A stretch of DNA of 64,000 bases from Piper betle (lineage: Eukaryota; Streptophyta; Magnoliopsida; Piperales; Piperaceae): positions 41,001 through 105,000 of the forward strand of contig JAURVB010012681.1 in the NCBI GenBank assembly GCA_033002965.1. The letters run 5' to 3'. Below the pieces are notes generated by a model. The model made no database searches. It was not told where the DNA came from and saw only the letters and a list, made by a program, of their open reading frames with translations. Both the position numbers and the translations under genes were made by a program. Positions 22,887 through 35,900 of the stretch are shown here, in pieces (positions within the stretch are counted from its first letter, which is position 1; every line of letters starts with the position of its first letter).

Positions 22887-23391
22887 CTTCCATTAATCAA
22901 ATGGAACTCTTTTTGCCCCAAAAATGCCGCAACCATCTCTACTCTCATTTGATGATTCCCTGAAAGGATGGAATTCACAGACAGGGAAGGGGATGGAGTT
23001 GAATCTCCGGCGGCCAACTAGACGAGCAATCGAGGAGGGAGTGTCTAGGAAGGCTGCTGAGCGGACTAATATTTGGAGAATTGGCAATGTAGCCAAGTTA
23101 TTTGTTCCTGTACATAATTCACATCAGATATCTTTATTATTAGTCAAAGCTTGGTTGGTTAGTTTAGAAATGGTTGGGTTTTTAGGAGAACAGAACGTAT
23201 CAGTTTTATTACTCACATGTATCCTGACCTAACCTCAACCTAATATGTTCAATGTGACTTCTTTAAAAATCAGATTAAAGTTAGTTTGGATTCAATTTGT
23301 TTATGTTGAATCCAACCCGTATGTGTTGGTAAAGAAATTTTCACAACTTATAATTGATCAAACTTTCAGTTTTAAGTACCTCTACTTTGTT
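22887..23391. other. Intergenic, nothing recognised
   Basis: This is 3' flank of the reductase pseudogene. The short frames show no similarity that I recognise. Confidence 0.4.
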
Positions 23392-23399
23392 ATCGTAAT

Positions 23400-24863
23400 T
23401 AGGGTTATTAATCAAACAAGCTAGTTCGTGAGCATCTAGCAATTGGTTTGACTCAGCTAGACTCGACTTGACTCAAAACTCGACATTTAAATACTCGAAC
23501 TCTAACTCGATTCAAACTCAAACTCGAATCGTATGAGTCGAGTTTGAGTAAGTCAGTGTTTGACTCGACTCGACTTGATTAGAACTTGAACTCGACTCAA
23601 TAATATAATATAATAATATAAATAATATTACTTGCCTACTCAAAATATATTTAAAATCATAGATAAATCTTATTATTGACTAATAATATAAATTCTAAAA
23701 AATAATTTTAATATAATAAAAGAATAAAAACTAATTTTAATTAACATGAATCTATTACCTGCAGAAAATCTCTACTACAACAATTTAATTGTTTGTCATG
23801 GTTTAATTAACTAAAATCAAAAGGTTAACAAATTATGCATGTAATGCTATGATTATTAGAATTATTTTTAGGCTAAATAATATATTAAAACGCGTTATAG
23901 GGCAGTTTGGGTGAGTTATTAGTTATAGAATATGTCATTATGGTGTTATGTTATGTTTTATATTTTATGAGATTTTTTTTATTTTTTGGATATTTTTCAG
24001 GATTTATTATGAGTCAGTTTTATTTTTTACTCGAGTCAGAGACGAATCAACTTTTATTTATAATATTGCCACCAACCCATTTCTTCTCACTCCTCAACGC
24101 CACCTCCGGCGAACATTTTGCTCTCCAATCGGCCACACCCAGCCTCCACGACGTGACAAAGCTGCCCTGACCATGCCGTGCTCCCGCCGACAATCGTTGT
24201 TGCCGTCACCATCTAGTCACCGCCTCAACGTTGTCGACCCTCCTGCGACCTTCCCCAATCAGAGTGGAGATTTGCGCCACCCATCCTGGCCGAATCTCAT
24301 CACCCCACCACCGACCGCCCCTCTTTGCCCTTTTTCTGGTGAACTGCCATCTCCGCAGGCCTTGTCGTCATGGTAGACGCATCGGGCTCGTCAAGCCAAT
24401 GCCAACGGTACCCCATACCAACCCCGTCTCTGTGGTAGCCACCGCCAGTAATAGTTGCCGAAAAACCGTCGAAATTGTGAGTGAGATAGAATATTTTGTT
24501 ACTTTATAATCTCTATAAATGTGTATTTTTCTCTAAAATGATCAACTTTCGTACTTATAAACAGTTGGTTTTGAGCTTATAAATGAGTTGGTATCGAACT
24601 CTTAAACGAACTAGTTTCAAGTTCTCAAACAATCTTATTTTGAGCTCCCAAACGAGCCAGTTTTAAATTCTTAGAATTTGATAATTTAAATATATTCAAG
24701 CTTGACCTCGAACTTGAATAGTATCAGAAATAATTGAGTCGATTTCGAGTATATATACTCGAAACTCGTTTGATTTCGAGTCGAGTTCAAACGAACTTCG
24801 AGCTAATCGAGTCAAGTTTGAGCATAAGGTGAGCTCGGCTCGCTCATTTATTTAGCAGCCCTG
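23400..24863. mobile_element. hAT-like element with terminal inverted repeats
   Basis: The left end reads TAGGGTTATTAATCAAAC. The right end, reverse-complemented, reads CAGGGCTGCTAAATAAATGA. The flanking 8 bp are ATCGTAAT (23392-23399) and ATCGCGAT (24864-24871), a plausible target-site duplication with two changes. Subterminal regions on both sides are full of 'actcgactcgag' and 'gagctcg' type motifs, as in non-autonomous hAT elements. No transposase is present. The centre (about 23840-24520) is a gypsy LTR fragment. Confidence 0.6.
23840..24520 (+). mobile_element. Gypsy LTR fragment nested in the hAT-like element
   Basis: 'gagttattagttatagaa' and the downstream 'tttttactcgagtcagag' region match 6820-6960 and the reverse complement of about 12490-12650. 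A GC-rich part (24080-24450) follows in the same order as in the 3' LTR. Open frames here are incidental. Confidence 0.55.
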
Positions 24864-25546
24864 ATCGCGATTACTTCGATAATTCTAAACTAAATAGAAA
24901 TTTGTAGGATGTAAAGAACAGTTTACGTTTCTATTTCCAATGACGTATTCAATGATCAAGTTGCAGTCAATGCAAAATAGCACTGGCCCATGTAACCAAT
25001 TTTCCGCTAAATATAAAGTCCTGCATATTGCCAATTCCCCATCACTTGTTCATCCCTTGTAGTTGATCTTGGAGCAATAAATACCTGAATTCTTTTCTCC
25101 TAACATATAATCCCCGTTTGGCTGGCACGAAAGTATTGTAAATGACATAAATTTTTTAAAACGGTCAACTTTACTAAAATTAAATTAACATAATATATTA
25201 TATATATAAAATTATATTAATTAAATTATTTTTATCTATATTAAGTATAATTATATTTAAATGAGAACATAAAATAATCATGATTACTTTTGATTGAGTC
25301 ATCCAAGTGCACTTTCATGTACAATTAATTTTTCTCATTTTTCTTATCTTAAGAGATAAGAAAAAAGGGAGAAATTATTTTGCATATAAGAGAGCACATG
25401 TATAACCCACTCAAAAATCATTATGATTAATTTAAATGTGAACTACAATAAGCATGTACTAATTTTCTTAACAATATATTACATATATACTATTTTTAGG
25501 AAGGTAGACCATTTAAAATTTTCATGTTATTTACATCTATTTCATA

Positions 25547-26110
25547 CTAACCAAACAGAACCTTATCTTTTATTCCAAAATTTGGAACATAACTACCATC
25601 CAAATGAATTTGGTTATTGAATTTAGAAGGAGAATTATCTATGACATTGAAGACATTGAGTATTTCAGGTTGATAAACACTGCAACCGTTTGATATAAGA
25701 ACCAAGGATGCAAAATGTAGCCACTTTTTCGAAAGTTCATCACAAAGCAAATTTGGTTGTGGAATCATTGCTGAGTTTCTTTTGTCTGATGTCCAATTTC
25801 CCAGCACTTGGCAAGGGTTACCAATACCATTATGGAAAAGATTATGCTCTTTTCTAATTCTTTATCGTTTTCAACAAAATTGAACCAAGCTTTGATCCAT
25901 TAAATGGCTGGCGTGTCTTCCAACACTCAACTTTAATCCCCATAACTCCAAAGTAGATTGCTTTGACATCTGGGCAACCTGATGCAGGATTGATTCATCA
26001 TGTGATCCACATTGCACACAAGCATTATTAACTTGAATCCTTCTTGCAATGAGATTATCATTGGTTGAGAGGCTATTTACTATTAGTACTTTGAATTAGA
26101 ATCACCCACT
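25547..26110 (-). pseudogene. Possible LINE relic (zinc-binding RVT tail)
   Basis: The minus strand at about 25985-26085 translates to a stretch including NLIARRIQVNNACVQCGSHD, resembling the zf-RVT segment that follows plant LINE reverse transcriptases (…R-I-Q-V-…-C-x2-C-G-x3-E-S…). Downstream frames are broken. The rest of the LINE is absent. Identification rests on this one motif. Confidence 0.45.
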
Positions 26111-29100
26111 GCTCTCAATTTGTGATTGTTGATTTATTTTTTTAATCGTAAATATCCCATTTCTTGCAGGAAGCCAATGAAGAGTGTTTTTTTCATTCGA
26201 CTTGGGGGTTGCAATTGCAGTATCCTTCTCCATCTTCTGGTACGAAATTTTGCTTAATTTTAAATTAATTCTGCCTATTTTTTAACATGAGGCTTTGCAC
26301 AGTAGAAGCAGGTAGAGAATGATACCTTGAATTGAATCAAGGAGTGAAATTGGGGCTTCCTTCAAGTTAACTCATACACAACTGTTGAGCCAGGTTCAGG
26401 TGCGGGAATTTCCTTTCCAGTTTATTTATTTTTTATATTATTTGTTATGTTTGTTTTTCTTTTTTTCATGGAGACTTTTAGTTGACCTTATATTTACTTA
26501 ATAAGACTACCACCAGCCCGGAGCCTATGCGCCAAGGTTTCCTAAAAGAAATGGCCATGAGTATATAGAAGATATTGCTAGGTATTAGCCCAAGCTAATA
26601 TTAAAATATGAGCTCAAACTTTCGCTACCTATTTTCAAATCATTAAATTTTATTATCATAATTTTTTTTCTTTTTGAGTTATCAAGAAATTTCTTTTAAA
26701 ACTAGTATTTCCAAACATGGTTGCAAAAATTAGCCGATTCTTAGTAGAATAGCATCTAAATTAAATAAGTAAGATTTTGTTTCAAAAATATATGCAAATC
26801 AGTTTGATGCAATGATTCGGGAATCGACATGACGTAAATCGATGCCATCTGAATTGAGCGATCCGTGGGTCAGATATTTGAGCCTAGTTAGGAGTGTGAT
26901 GGAGGATAAGGTGGAAGGATGGGGCGACAGGGCGGCGAGGGGAGACCAGGGATGAGGGCGGAGGGGGACAGGGGACGCGGAATGGTCAGGGCGGCGGCAG
27001 GGGATGGGGCGGTAGCGATGGATGGTAATTAAATGACTTCCTTTCAATCCGATTCAACGTCCCATTCCAATTGTATCAACTATGTTCTCAAATTTCTTTC
27101 ATCTAAATTTGCCGGTATACTATACAGTCGATGCTTTTTGCTTTTCTTGGTGTGGTTGCTTAAATGTTTAGTACATTCCAACATGTGACGAAGGGCCTAA
27201 GTTGCGATCTAACGTGATCGTTCACCGGTCAAACTCACAGTTGGTAACTTTTTCCACAGGCGATGAGCCATGAGTTTGACGGAGAGCATTATACAAGTCT
27301 TTGAAAGCACTTTTACGTAGAGACAAATCATGTTAATCAGATCAATCACTATTTAAATTTGATTATGTTGGGCGAGTCTTTAAAAACTTTTCATTTAGTG
27401 ACAAATCTGGTCAACCAAATTAATCAACATCGCAATCGAACATACTAGATGATCATAACACATAAAGGCAATCAATAATCGTTGTGTTTGTAATTTGCAT
27501 AATTTTCTTATATAATCAATGTGTAACATGTATAAATAAATCTATAGAATTGTATAACATCAAGGCAAAACTCACCTTTGTTCATCACACATTCTTGATT
27601 AATTCGCATGAATTTGCCACGTTTCTCTTGTATTTACCATCTATTATTAAAAAAGTCTATATATGTCTTATTATTTTATGTTGTAACCATCTATTAGGCA
27701 AGTCAACGTGTATCTTATTATTTCAGAATTTTAGCTTTATTAAAAAGTAATAATTCCTAACCATGTTGGTACTAACAGAATAAAAAATTTATTAATTCAA
27801 AATGAAATGCATAAAATGGATCCCTAAAGAGTTACTGAAAATAGGTAAAAACCCTTAATTAAGTAGATATAAATAAATAAATTTTTTTAGTTCAAATAAA
27901 ATTATAAACTTAATTAGAATTGCCATTTTCAAATCAAATCCAACTACCTGTTGACTTGGGCAAGAATTCAAAAACAAGATTTGAAATCAAATATAATTAT
28001 ATTTAACTTAAAATTAAATACTTAAACTTAATCTCCTCAATATGTAAGTGCATACCTAGTACGTGAGATTGAGAAAGCCTGGAAATTTTTTTCCTTGACT
28101 AATGCGCTAAACTCACGCTCAATCTAGCCCAATTCAGGGCTAATTCTAATATCATTTGTAATATTCTTACCAAGTAAATTAAAGTTGAAGCTTTAGACGC
28201 AAGCCCTTGATATACAAGTTTTTATCACACCCAAGTATTAGATGTGAAACTGATTCAATCTATTTTTAAAAGATGGTATCCTTCTAATTTCTTTAAGGAC
28301 GATAAAATCTATTCGATTATCATTTTAAAAGTTAAAACAATGCCTAAATTTCTTTCTAAAAAATTGCAATATCTTGGAAAAAATTGGTTGATACTCGGTA
28401 ATAATCCCTTGAAAACCTGTGATGTATTCATTTCATTTACATAAGTCCTAGGCAAGTCGTGATATTGATGCATTTTACGTAATAAAAAGTAGACATCGCA
28501 GCGCTTCGAATTATTTGTACTTAATAATCTATATTCTACACTAGGAGCGGGCTGCAACGGATCAAGTTAGACTTGTGTGATCAAACGAAAGCAGATGATT
28601 TGACATGACAATTTAAACACTGTGTTGACTAGCTACAAGTTGGAGTAGCGCTTTGTGTGCCGTGGAGCGTGGACCCGCCTATTTAATAGTACGAATTATT
28701 ATATCCATACACATGCGAGAGCTACTCTACCCTGTTGCACAATAACATTAGTTAAAGAGGAGTTGTTCTAACATGATGTGATATGCTACCACAATGCTAG
28801 TAAGAAAATGTCTAACATTTTCAAACATGTAAAACAATTTTCAAAACAAGCTTTCAATATTACTAGACAAAGGGAAATCAGGTATAACTATCAAAAGTGG
28901 AAAAATTATTATACAGTAAAATTGCCTTCTAATTAATTTATTTTTTTAAAAATAATCTATTCATTGCCTGTCTTTAGTGGCCAGGCCAACCAAATTTAAT
29001 TGCCTCAAGGTTAAATATAACACCCCCTAGACCAATTTTTTATTTTATTTTATTTTTATTTTGACAAAAGGAAGCCCGATAAGCACCCTAATCTTGGGGG

Positions 29101-29760
29101 CAGCCAACATTGGCCTCAAGTTGGGCCCGTTAGGCTTGCCTAGGGGTGGCTAACTACACGATAATATCAACAAATATTCTTTTTTTTAGTAAAAACTTAT
29201 TTTCAAATACAACCCTCTTTGCCCAGAGTAAGCCCATGTTAAAATATTATCCACTTGAATTATCCTATAATAATATAATAATATTACCCACTAAAAATTA
29301 CCCACTTTGGTTAGACTGTTTGGTGACAAAGGAAGTACTTATTATGATATTAGGAAATAGTTCTATAATAGTAATAATAAAGAAATAAATTAATAAATTA
29401 TAAAAATAAATATTTTTTGTTGATTCTTTAGGTGTCTACTTGTAAACATGGCAACTCGCTGTAATTTTAAGAATCTTTGTTGTGCCACATCACACACACT
29501 TAAAAAAGTTAATGATAATTTGTAATATGGTTTTTTATAATCGTAACAATTTACTTAAATCGTCAAATTAACTTAATAAGTTTGGTTATTTTTTACAATT
29601 GTAACGTAAAAAAATTTTGTGCCAAAAAATTATATCAAATATTTATATTCCTAAGTGAGATTCCAAGCACACCCATTCCAGAAATTTGCTTTTTTTTTGA
29701 AAGGAATTTGCACCTTTTCCAAAGAGACACATTTGAAATGGTCACCCTTCCTTTCAAAGT
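26111..29760. other. Gene-free AT-rich stretch
   Basis: No convincing gene is present. A G-rich, purine-biased patch at about 26890-27020 resembles the bodies of the G-rich repeats at 20.4 and 63.7 kb. Poly-T/ATTTT runs occur near 29038-29065. All frames are short and without recognisable domains. Confidence 0.45.
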
Positions 29761-29768
29761 GGACGCGT

Positions 29769-29969
29769 CCGTTTAATAAATGATAAATAATAATCCCTTC
29801 CCCTCAACGGCCAAAAGCCGCTTATATTCCACCTAAGCCCATTCATTAAAACTCAAATTAAACCCACCATCGGACGGTCCAAATCACATCCCATCACATG
29901 GACCGTCCCGATGGAGTCGAGTTTTTCCAATAATTAGTTTTTTTACATTAATTAATTAATAATTAACGG
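29769..29969 (+). promoter_or_regulatory. Three AACGG (MSA-type) cores upstream of the MYB3R gene
   Basis: The core AACGG occurs at 29806-29810 (context CCTCAACGGCC), at 29965-29969 (TTAACGGGAA) and, inverted, at 29769-29773. AACGG is the core of the mitosis-specific activator element that MYB3R proteins bind. The cluster just upstream of the presumed 5' UTR suggests auto- or cross-regulation in G2/M. A TTTTGGCGG (E2F-like) word is also present in intron 1 near 30279. Confidence 0.5.
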
Positions 29970-29989
29970 GAAAGTGGGTTTTGCAACGT

Positions 29990-32900
29990 TTGAATAGGGT
30001 TTTTGAAAGGGTGGGGGCGCCCTTCCCATTTTCAAATTCGCTCCTTCGTCTTCTTCCACTTCGACCTCGAATTCGTCGGGTCGATCGATCGGAGAGGATA
30101 TCGGCGGCGGATCGGAGGGTTGGTTGGTGGAGGTGGCCGTTCGGCTCTGATCTTGGTGCGTTTTTTTCCCCCCTGCATTTTTGGATTCTTGTATTCTTTC
30201 TTTCTTTCTTTTTGGGTGGTGTGGTGGTTGATTGTGGTGTTCTTGGATTGTTTGGTTCTTTGTGATGGTGGGGTGTTTTTTTTCTTTTGGCGGCGGGGGG
30301 GGAATTGTTTGTGTTTTTCGAATCGTTGGTGGCATTTTTGGTCTGTGTTTCGTTGGAAACTTGGAGGAGGAGGTGGGGGAGGGGGTTGAGATGATTCAGC
30401 TGGGGGATCTTTTTTTTTGATGGGGGGGGAATTTGGTGGGCTTTAGTTGGGAATTGAGCGTTTTTTGGGAAATTAGGAGTGTTTTGGATCTGTTTTGTGG
30501 TCTGATGGTTCAGCTGGTGATCATTTTAGTGGGAATTATTGTTGCGTTTTGGTGGAAAGATTGTGTCTTGCTGCTTTTTTTTTTGCGTTGTTTTTTTTTT
30601 TACATTGGTGTCTTTGAATCACGGTTGGCATTTTATTGTGGAGGGAGGTTTGATATGATTCAGCTGGTGTTTTCTTTGACGAGAATTTCTTACGTTTTGG
30701 TCGAAAAAGATTGTGTGTTGTTGTTTTTTTTTTAGATTCTCTTTGTATGTTTTTTCTTTAATGTTGTTTTTGAATTTTCAGGAGTGTTAATGGCATTTTA
30801 ATTGTGGATTTTTGGGGTAATTCAGTTGGTGATCTCTATGTGGAAAATGTCTAGCATATTTTTGAAAAAAATGTATCTTTCAGTTATGTCTAGCATGTTT
30901 TTGGATTATTATTTAGTTAGAGATTTTTTTTTAAATGTGGGACTTGTTTTTGTTTTTTTTTTGGGGGGGGGGATTCAATCAGCAGCGACACTTTATGATC
31001 CTTTTCCTGCTTTGATATAGTTTTTATTTTTTGCTTGAACACAATTTAATGTTACGATTCCTAACGATTCTTTAGTTTCAATCAGTCATTATTAATGTTT
31101 CGTTTTATTTTTTTCTATACTACAGTTTTTTTAATAGCTCAGCTGTTAATGTTTTGATGAGACATTATGTTGGAAAGACAGTATCTTGCAGGGGTGAACA
31201 TAATATGGTGAAGACCTACCCGAATTATCAATTTGGTTCACTAATTAATTCAGTTCGGCTTTTGGTAGAGTTGTGGACTAACCGGAGTGCATATTGATAT
31301 TTAGGTTCAGAACTGAATCGAATTTACTTAACCAAAATAACAAAATTTATGATGAAATTTCTTTATTTTTATGGTAAATTTTGATATGTTTAATATGATA
31401 TATATGTTTGAAATTATTTTTTAAAAGATTATATTTGCTAAATTATGGTATAATTTTGATTAAATAATCAAGTAAACCTTTTTTTTATTAACTTATGGTG
31501 CACTTCAGTTATTCGGTTACTGACGGTTCTGATCAGTTTTGGTAAAACTTTGGTTTGGTTACCAAATCCTGCTTCCGAATGCCTGTTGATGGATGTTTGC
31601 GATTCAAGTGAGAGCACTCTCAGAATTGACTCTAAAAGCCTCTTTTTCTCTTTTTTTTTCCATTTTAGAAAGTGGGCTCTAACTTAAAATAGCTTCATAT
31701 TCGTTCATTGCATTTTATGTTGACAAGTTATGCCAAATCCATTCTCTGCACCCACTTGTATGTTCTCCGTTGTAAATTGTAACACGTAATAAACTATTTG
31801 TGTGTGTTGCTTTTCATATGGCAGCTCAATTTCTCACCTTCCTAAGCGAAACCTGTCATGATCACTTAGAACTTAGAAGAACTATCATGACTTTGGAGTT
31901 TTGTTATTGTGGAAGCTCTTGTCAATTTGATTCTGGTTCATGCCACTGCACTTGCCTCACAAAAGAGAATGGCAAGTGAAAGGCCTAGAAGCTCAAAGCG
32001 AGGTGAAGCTTCTGCTAATTGCTTTGGTGATGCGGTTTCAGATAGCTTTCAAAATCCACGGCCATTTGTGGGGTACTTTCGGCTCCAATTTTAATATCAT
32101 CTTTCACTTTGTTATTTTCTCATGAATGCACATCTTTTATTTACTCCAATTCCATGGTATTTGGTTTTTTGTTCATATAAAGTATCTAACTAATGCTTGG
32201 CTTGATAATTTTTATGTTGTTTTACTCATCTTAAATTGCCAAATAGGGTTGCTATTTAGATTTTCTTTGCAAATAGTTTTTTTATATTTGTTATATATTT
32301 TTTAGTTCTTTATATAACATCTGCATTAGTTGGCTATTAATCTTTTGTTTGTTTATATAGGAGAACTGGTGGACCAACAAGGCGATCATCAAAGGGCAAT
32401 TGGACGGCTGAAGAGGTAACAATGATATAACTAGTTTGTGCAGTAGGTATCTCCTCAATATATATGGTTAAGTATAGATTTGACCTAATATGCTATGCTG
32501 GAATGGTTTGTTGGTGGGACTGACAAATTTTTTCTATTGATTTGGTTTATGTAAATATTTTCTTTAGATCTACAGTTCCACTTGAACAGGTTATTGTATT
32601 TGATTAGTAAAAGACTATAAGAAGTTTCAGGTTTAAAATATGATGAACTAAATATTTTTATCTTTCCATTTGCCTTTTCACTTGGATTACATGCTGCATT
32701 AAATTTTACTCATGACATGTCAGATAAAGTTAATGCAGGTGCTAGTTTGGCATATGATATCCTGAGATACTGTATTCTCCCAAACAACTTTTTAAACACT
32801 TTAACGAGGATCTTGTATAAATGCTTTTTTTGGTAAATTCTATTGGTTTCTGAAACTAGTTCCATATAATTCTCTTCATAGGATACACTACTTTGCAAAG

Positions 32901-35900
32901 CAGTTCAGCGTTTCAAAGGAAGAAATTGGAAGAAAATAGGTATACAAGATTCAAATCTTAAAATTTTTAACATTCATCAAGTTTTACTTGCTAAGGATAA
33001 TTGAAAGAATGAACAGTTTTTAAAAATATTTTTTTCAGATTATATATACATATATTTTTTTTCTGTTTTTTTATTTTTTATTTTTGTAGCTGAATGCTTT
33101 GCTGACCGAAGTGATGTCCAATGCCTACACCGATGGCAAAAAGTGTTGAATCCTGAGCTTGTGAAAGGGCCATGGTCAAAAGAGGTAGCATGTTTGGAAC
33201 CTATCCATAATTTATCTTTTTTCCTTTTTTTGGATATATTTATGACTACAACTTTGTTCCCATTTTCAGGAAGATGAGAAAATTATTGAGCTGGTGAACA
33301 CATATGGTGCCAAAAAGTGGTCAACTATTGCACAGTCTTTACCTGGTCGCATTGGAAAGCAATGCAGAGAAAGGTGCAAACTGTAATAGTTATGTGTAAT
33401 TATCTTCTTAGCATGTAATTATCGTCTTGGAGTGTAATTACCTTCTTAGTGTGATGTCCAGTGTACTTGCACAATTTTTTTCCCATTAAATAGTTTTAAT
33501 CTGGTTTATCTTTGAGGTTCAAACATTAAAGGTATATGCTTCTAAAATCAACGAACAATAACACGCGTTCATATTTAGGTTATGAGGAGATTGTTTTACT
33601 AATTTTCAGATAATATCTGATTTTTTATTATAATAGGTTCTAGGGACCAGGTTCTTATCGTTAATAGGATGTAGGGATTTTTGACAATGCCGAGGTGAAA
33701 TGTTTGTTTGTTAGGTGGCATAATCATTTGAATCCTGCTATAAACAAGGAGGCTTGGACACAAGAGGAGGAGTTAAAGCTCATTCAAGCCCATCAGATTT
33801 ATGGTAACAAATGGGCTGAGCTAACCAAATTTCTTCCTGGAAGGTACGCTGATTGGAGCTAATGAAATGGTTGAGAAAAGTGTTTTGCGTTCCATTTAGG
33901 GAGTACTAGAAACTATGTTCTGTCTACTATTGGATGCTGTTTGGTTTAATGATTTCTTTAGACGTTGCTTCATTTTTAGCTAATTTCTGTGACAATTATC
34001 ACATAATCAGGACGGATAATGCAATAAAGAACCACTGGAACAGCTCAGTGAAGAAAAAGTTGGAGTCTTATTTAGCGTCAGGACTGCTACAACAACTTCA
34101 GGCTCTGCCTAACGCAGAAATTGGAGGTGGATGTGCTTCATCATCTGGTACACCGAATAAAGCAAATGCTGACCCAGATCTTGGCAATGATAGACAAGAG
34201 TTAGGAGAAGTGTCAGATTGCTGTCGAACCGAATCTTTGGTTGCCATTAAATCTGAAAAGTTACTGGCAAGAGAGGGCAATAGTCAGAATTCTCAATCCA
34301 CACTCGGAAATTCCAGTGATTATTATATTCCTCAGCTATTGACAGGAGAAGAGTCTTTTCAGAACTCTCAATCTTCTTTTGAAAGCCCCAATGATTTTTA
34401 TGTTCCTTCTATGGAGGATGCCTCATGTGCACCATCACAAACACATTGTGTTGCCCACCTGCCTGGTATGATATATTCTGATCACATCTTGCAGGATGGT
34501 GGTAGCTTAGCTTCTACTTTTCACCAGCATAGCTCAGGCAATCAATCAATTAATGCTTCTAATTTTCCAGAGAACAACATGACGGATCCTGAGACTCTCG
34601 CCAATGGAATCTCGCAAGATAATGGTGCAAACAAGTTTGCAGATGAAAAAATTTCTGCAGTTTTTCATTCAAGGGATCCCATGGATTGTTCCGGTATTGT
34701 TTATCTTGATGAATTTTGTCCACGTCCTATGGTTTCCCAATCTGACATACAAGGTTCAGAAATAAGTAAAAAACTGTCATTTTATCCTCAAAGGGTAGTT
34801 ACAGTACCTGCAAGCTCAGATTGTCAAACTTTCTTGGCTGTTGCTTCACCCTCAATGTTCTATTCTGATGGCAAAATCTTTTTTCAAAATAGTGATGCTG
34901 GTGTAAGAGACATATCTGCAGGGATTCAGGATTTAGAGCTTGCATCGTGTCCACCAGGCACACTTGCTGATCAGAATGAATCTGGTGTCTCCTTTTCAGA
35001 GGGTGATGGGGGCAAATTATGCATATCCACCGAGCAAGATGATCTGACCAATCTTCTGGAGTCCACTTCGATGAATACCCTGGCTCCAGAAACATCAGAA
35101 GCTGGTGCTTTAACTAGTGTTGATGGAGGCTCAACACCTACAAGGGACAGTCATCAAGTTACTGGTGGCCTTCTTTATGAGCCTTCTCCTTTCCCAAGTT
35201 TTGACATTCCGTTTGTTAGCTGTGACCTTATACAATCTGGAAGTGAGGCATATAGTCCCTTAGGTATTCGGCAACTGATGATGTCATCAATGAACTGCTC
35301 TTCTCCCTATAAGTTTTGGCAATCACCTACGCGTGATGGTACTCCTGAGGCCATTTTAAAGAGCGCTGCAAAAAGTTTTATGCACAGTTCTTCAATATTA
35401 AAGAAAAGACATCGTGATCTACTGTCGCCTTTGCCTGAACGAAGGAGTGACAAAAAACTAGGGAGGGATGTGGCTCGTCTAGAAACTATATTTGATGAAA
35501 TTGGATGTTGTAGACCTACTTTCTCGGCCATTGACACAGCTGTGTTTTCTCCATCATACTTGAAGAAGAAAACATCTGCAACTTCTATGGATAAGGAAAA
35601 TGTTTGCAATGCATCAAGGGAAGAAGGTGACGACAAAGAATGCAACATAAATGTATCGGGGGAAGGTTATCTGATGGATAAATCATTGGGAAAGAGAAGT
35701 GGTGTTGCTAGGGAGAAAGAGGTATATCTTTTCCTTATATTACCTCTCATCAAATTATTCGAAATGGACTTTTGTCTGTAGTGGAATTCGTTTTCAACAT
35801 ATGTTGGCTCTTTGCACTATTTGTGCTATTATTTATCTGCGAAATTCTTTTTCCTGGTGTGTGTTTTCATTGTAGTAGTGTACCATATCTCTCTTGGCTG

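Noticed and set aside
29952..30389. Overlapping frames on both strands at the MYB3R 5' UTR and intron 1 start
   Set aside because: Low-complexity products of a G/T-rich leader. The splice donor at 30155 and the downstream coding exons define this as UTR and intron.
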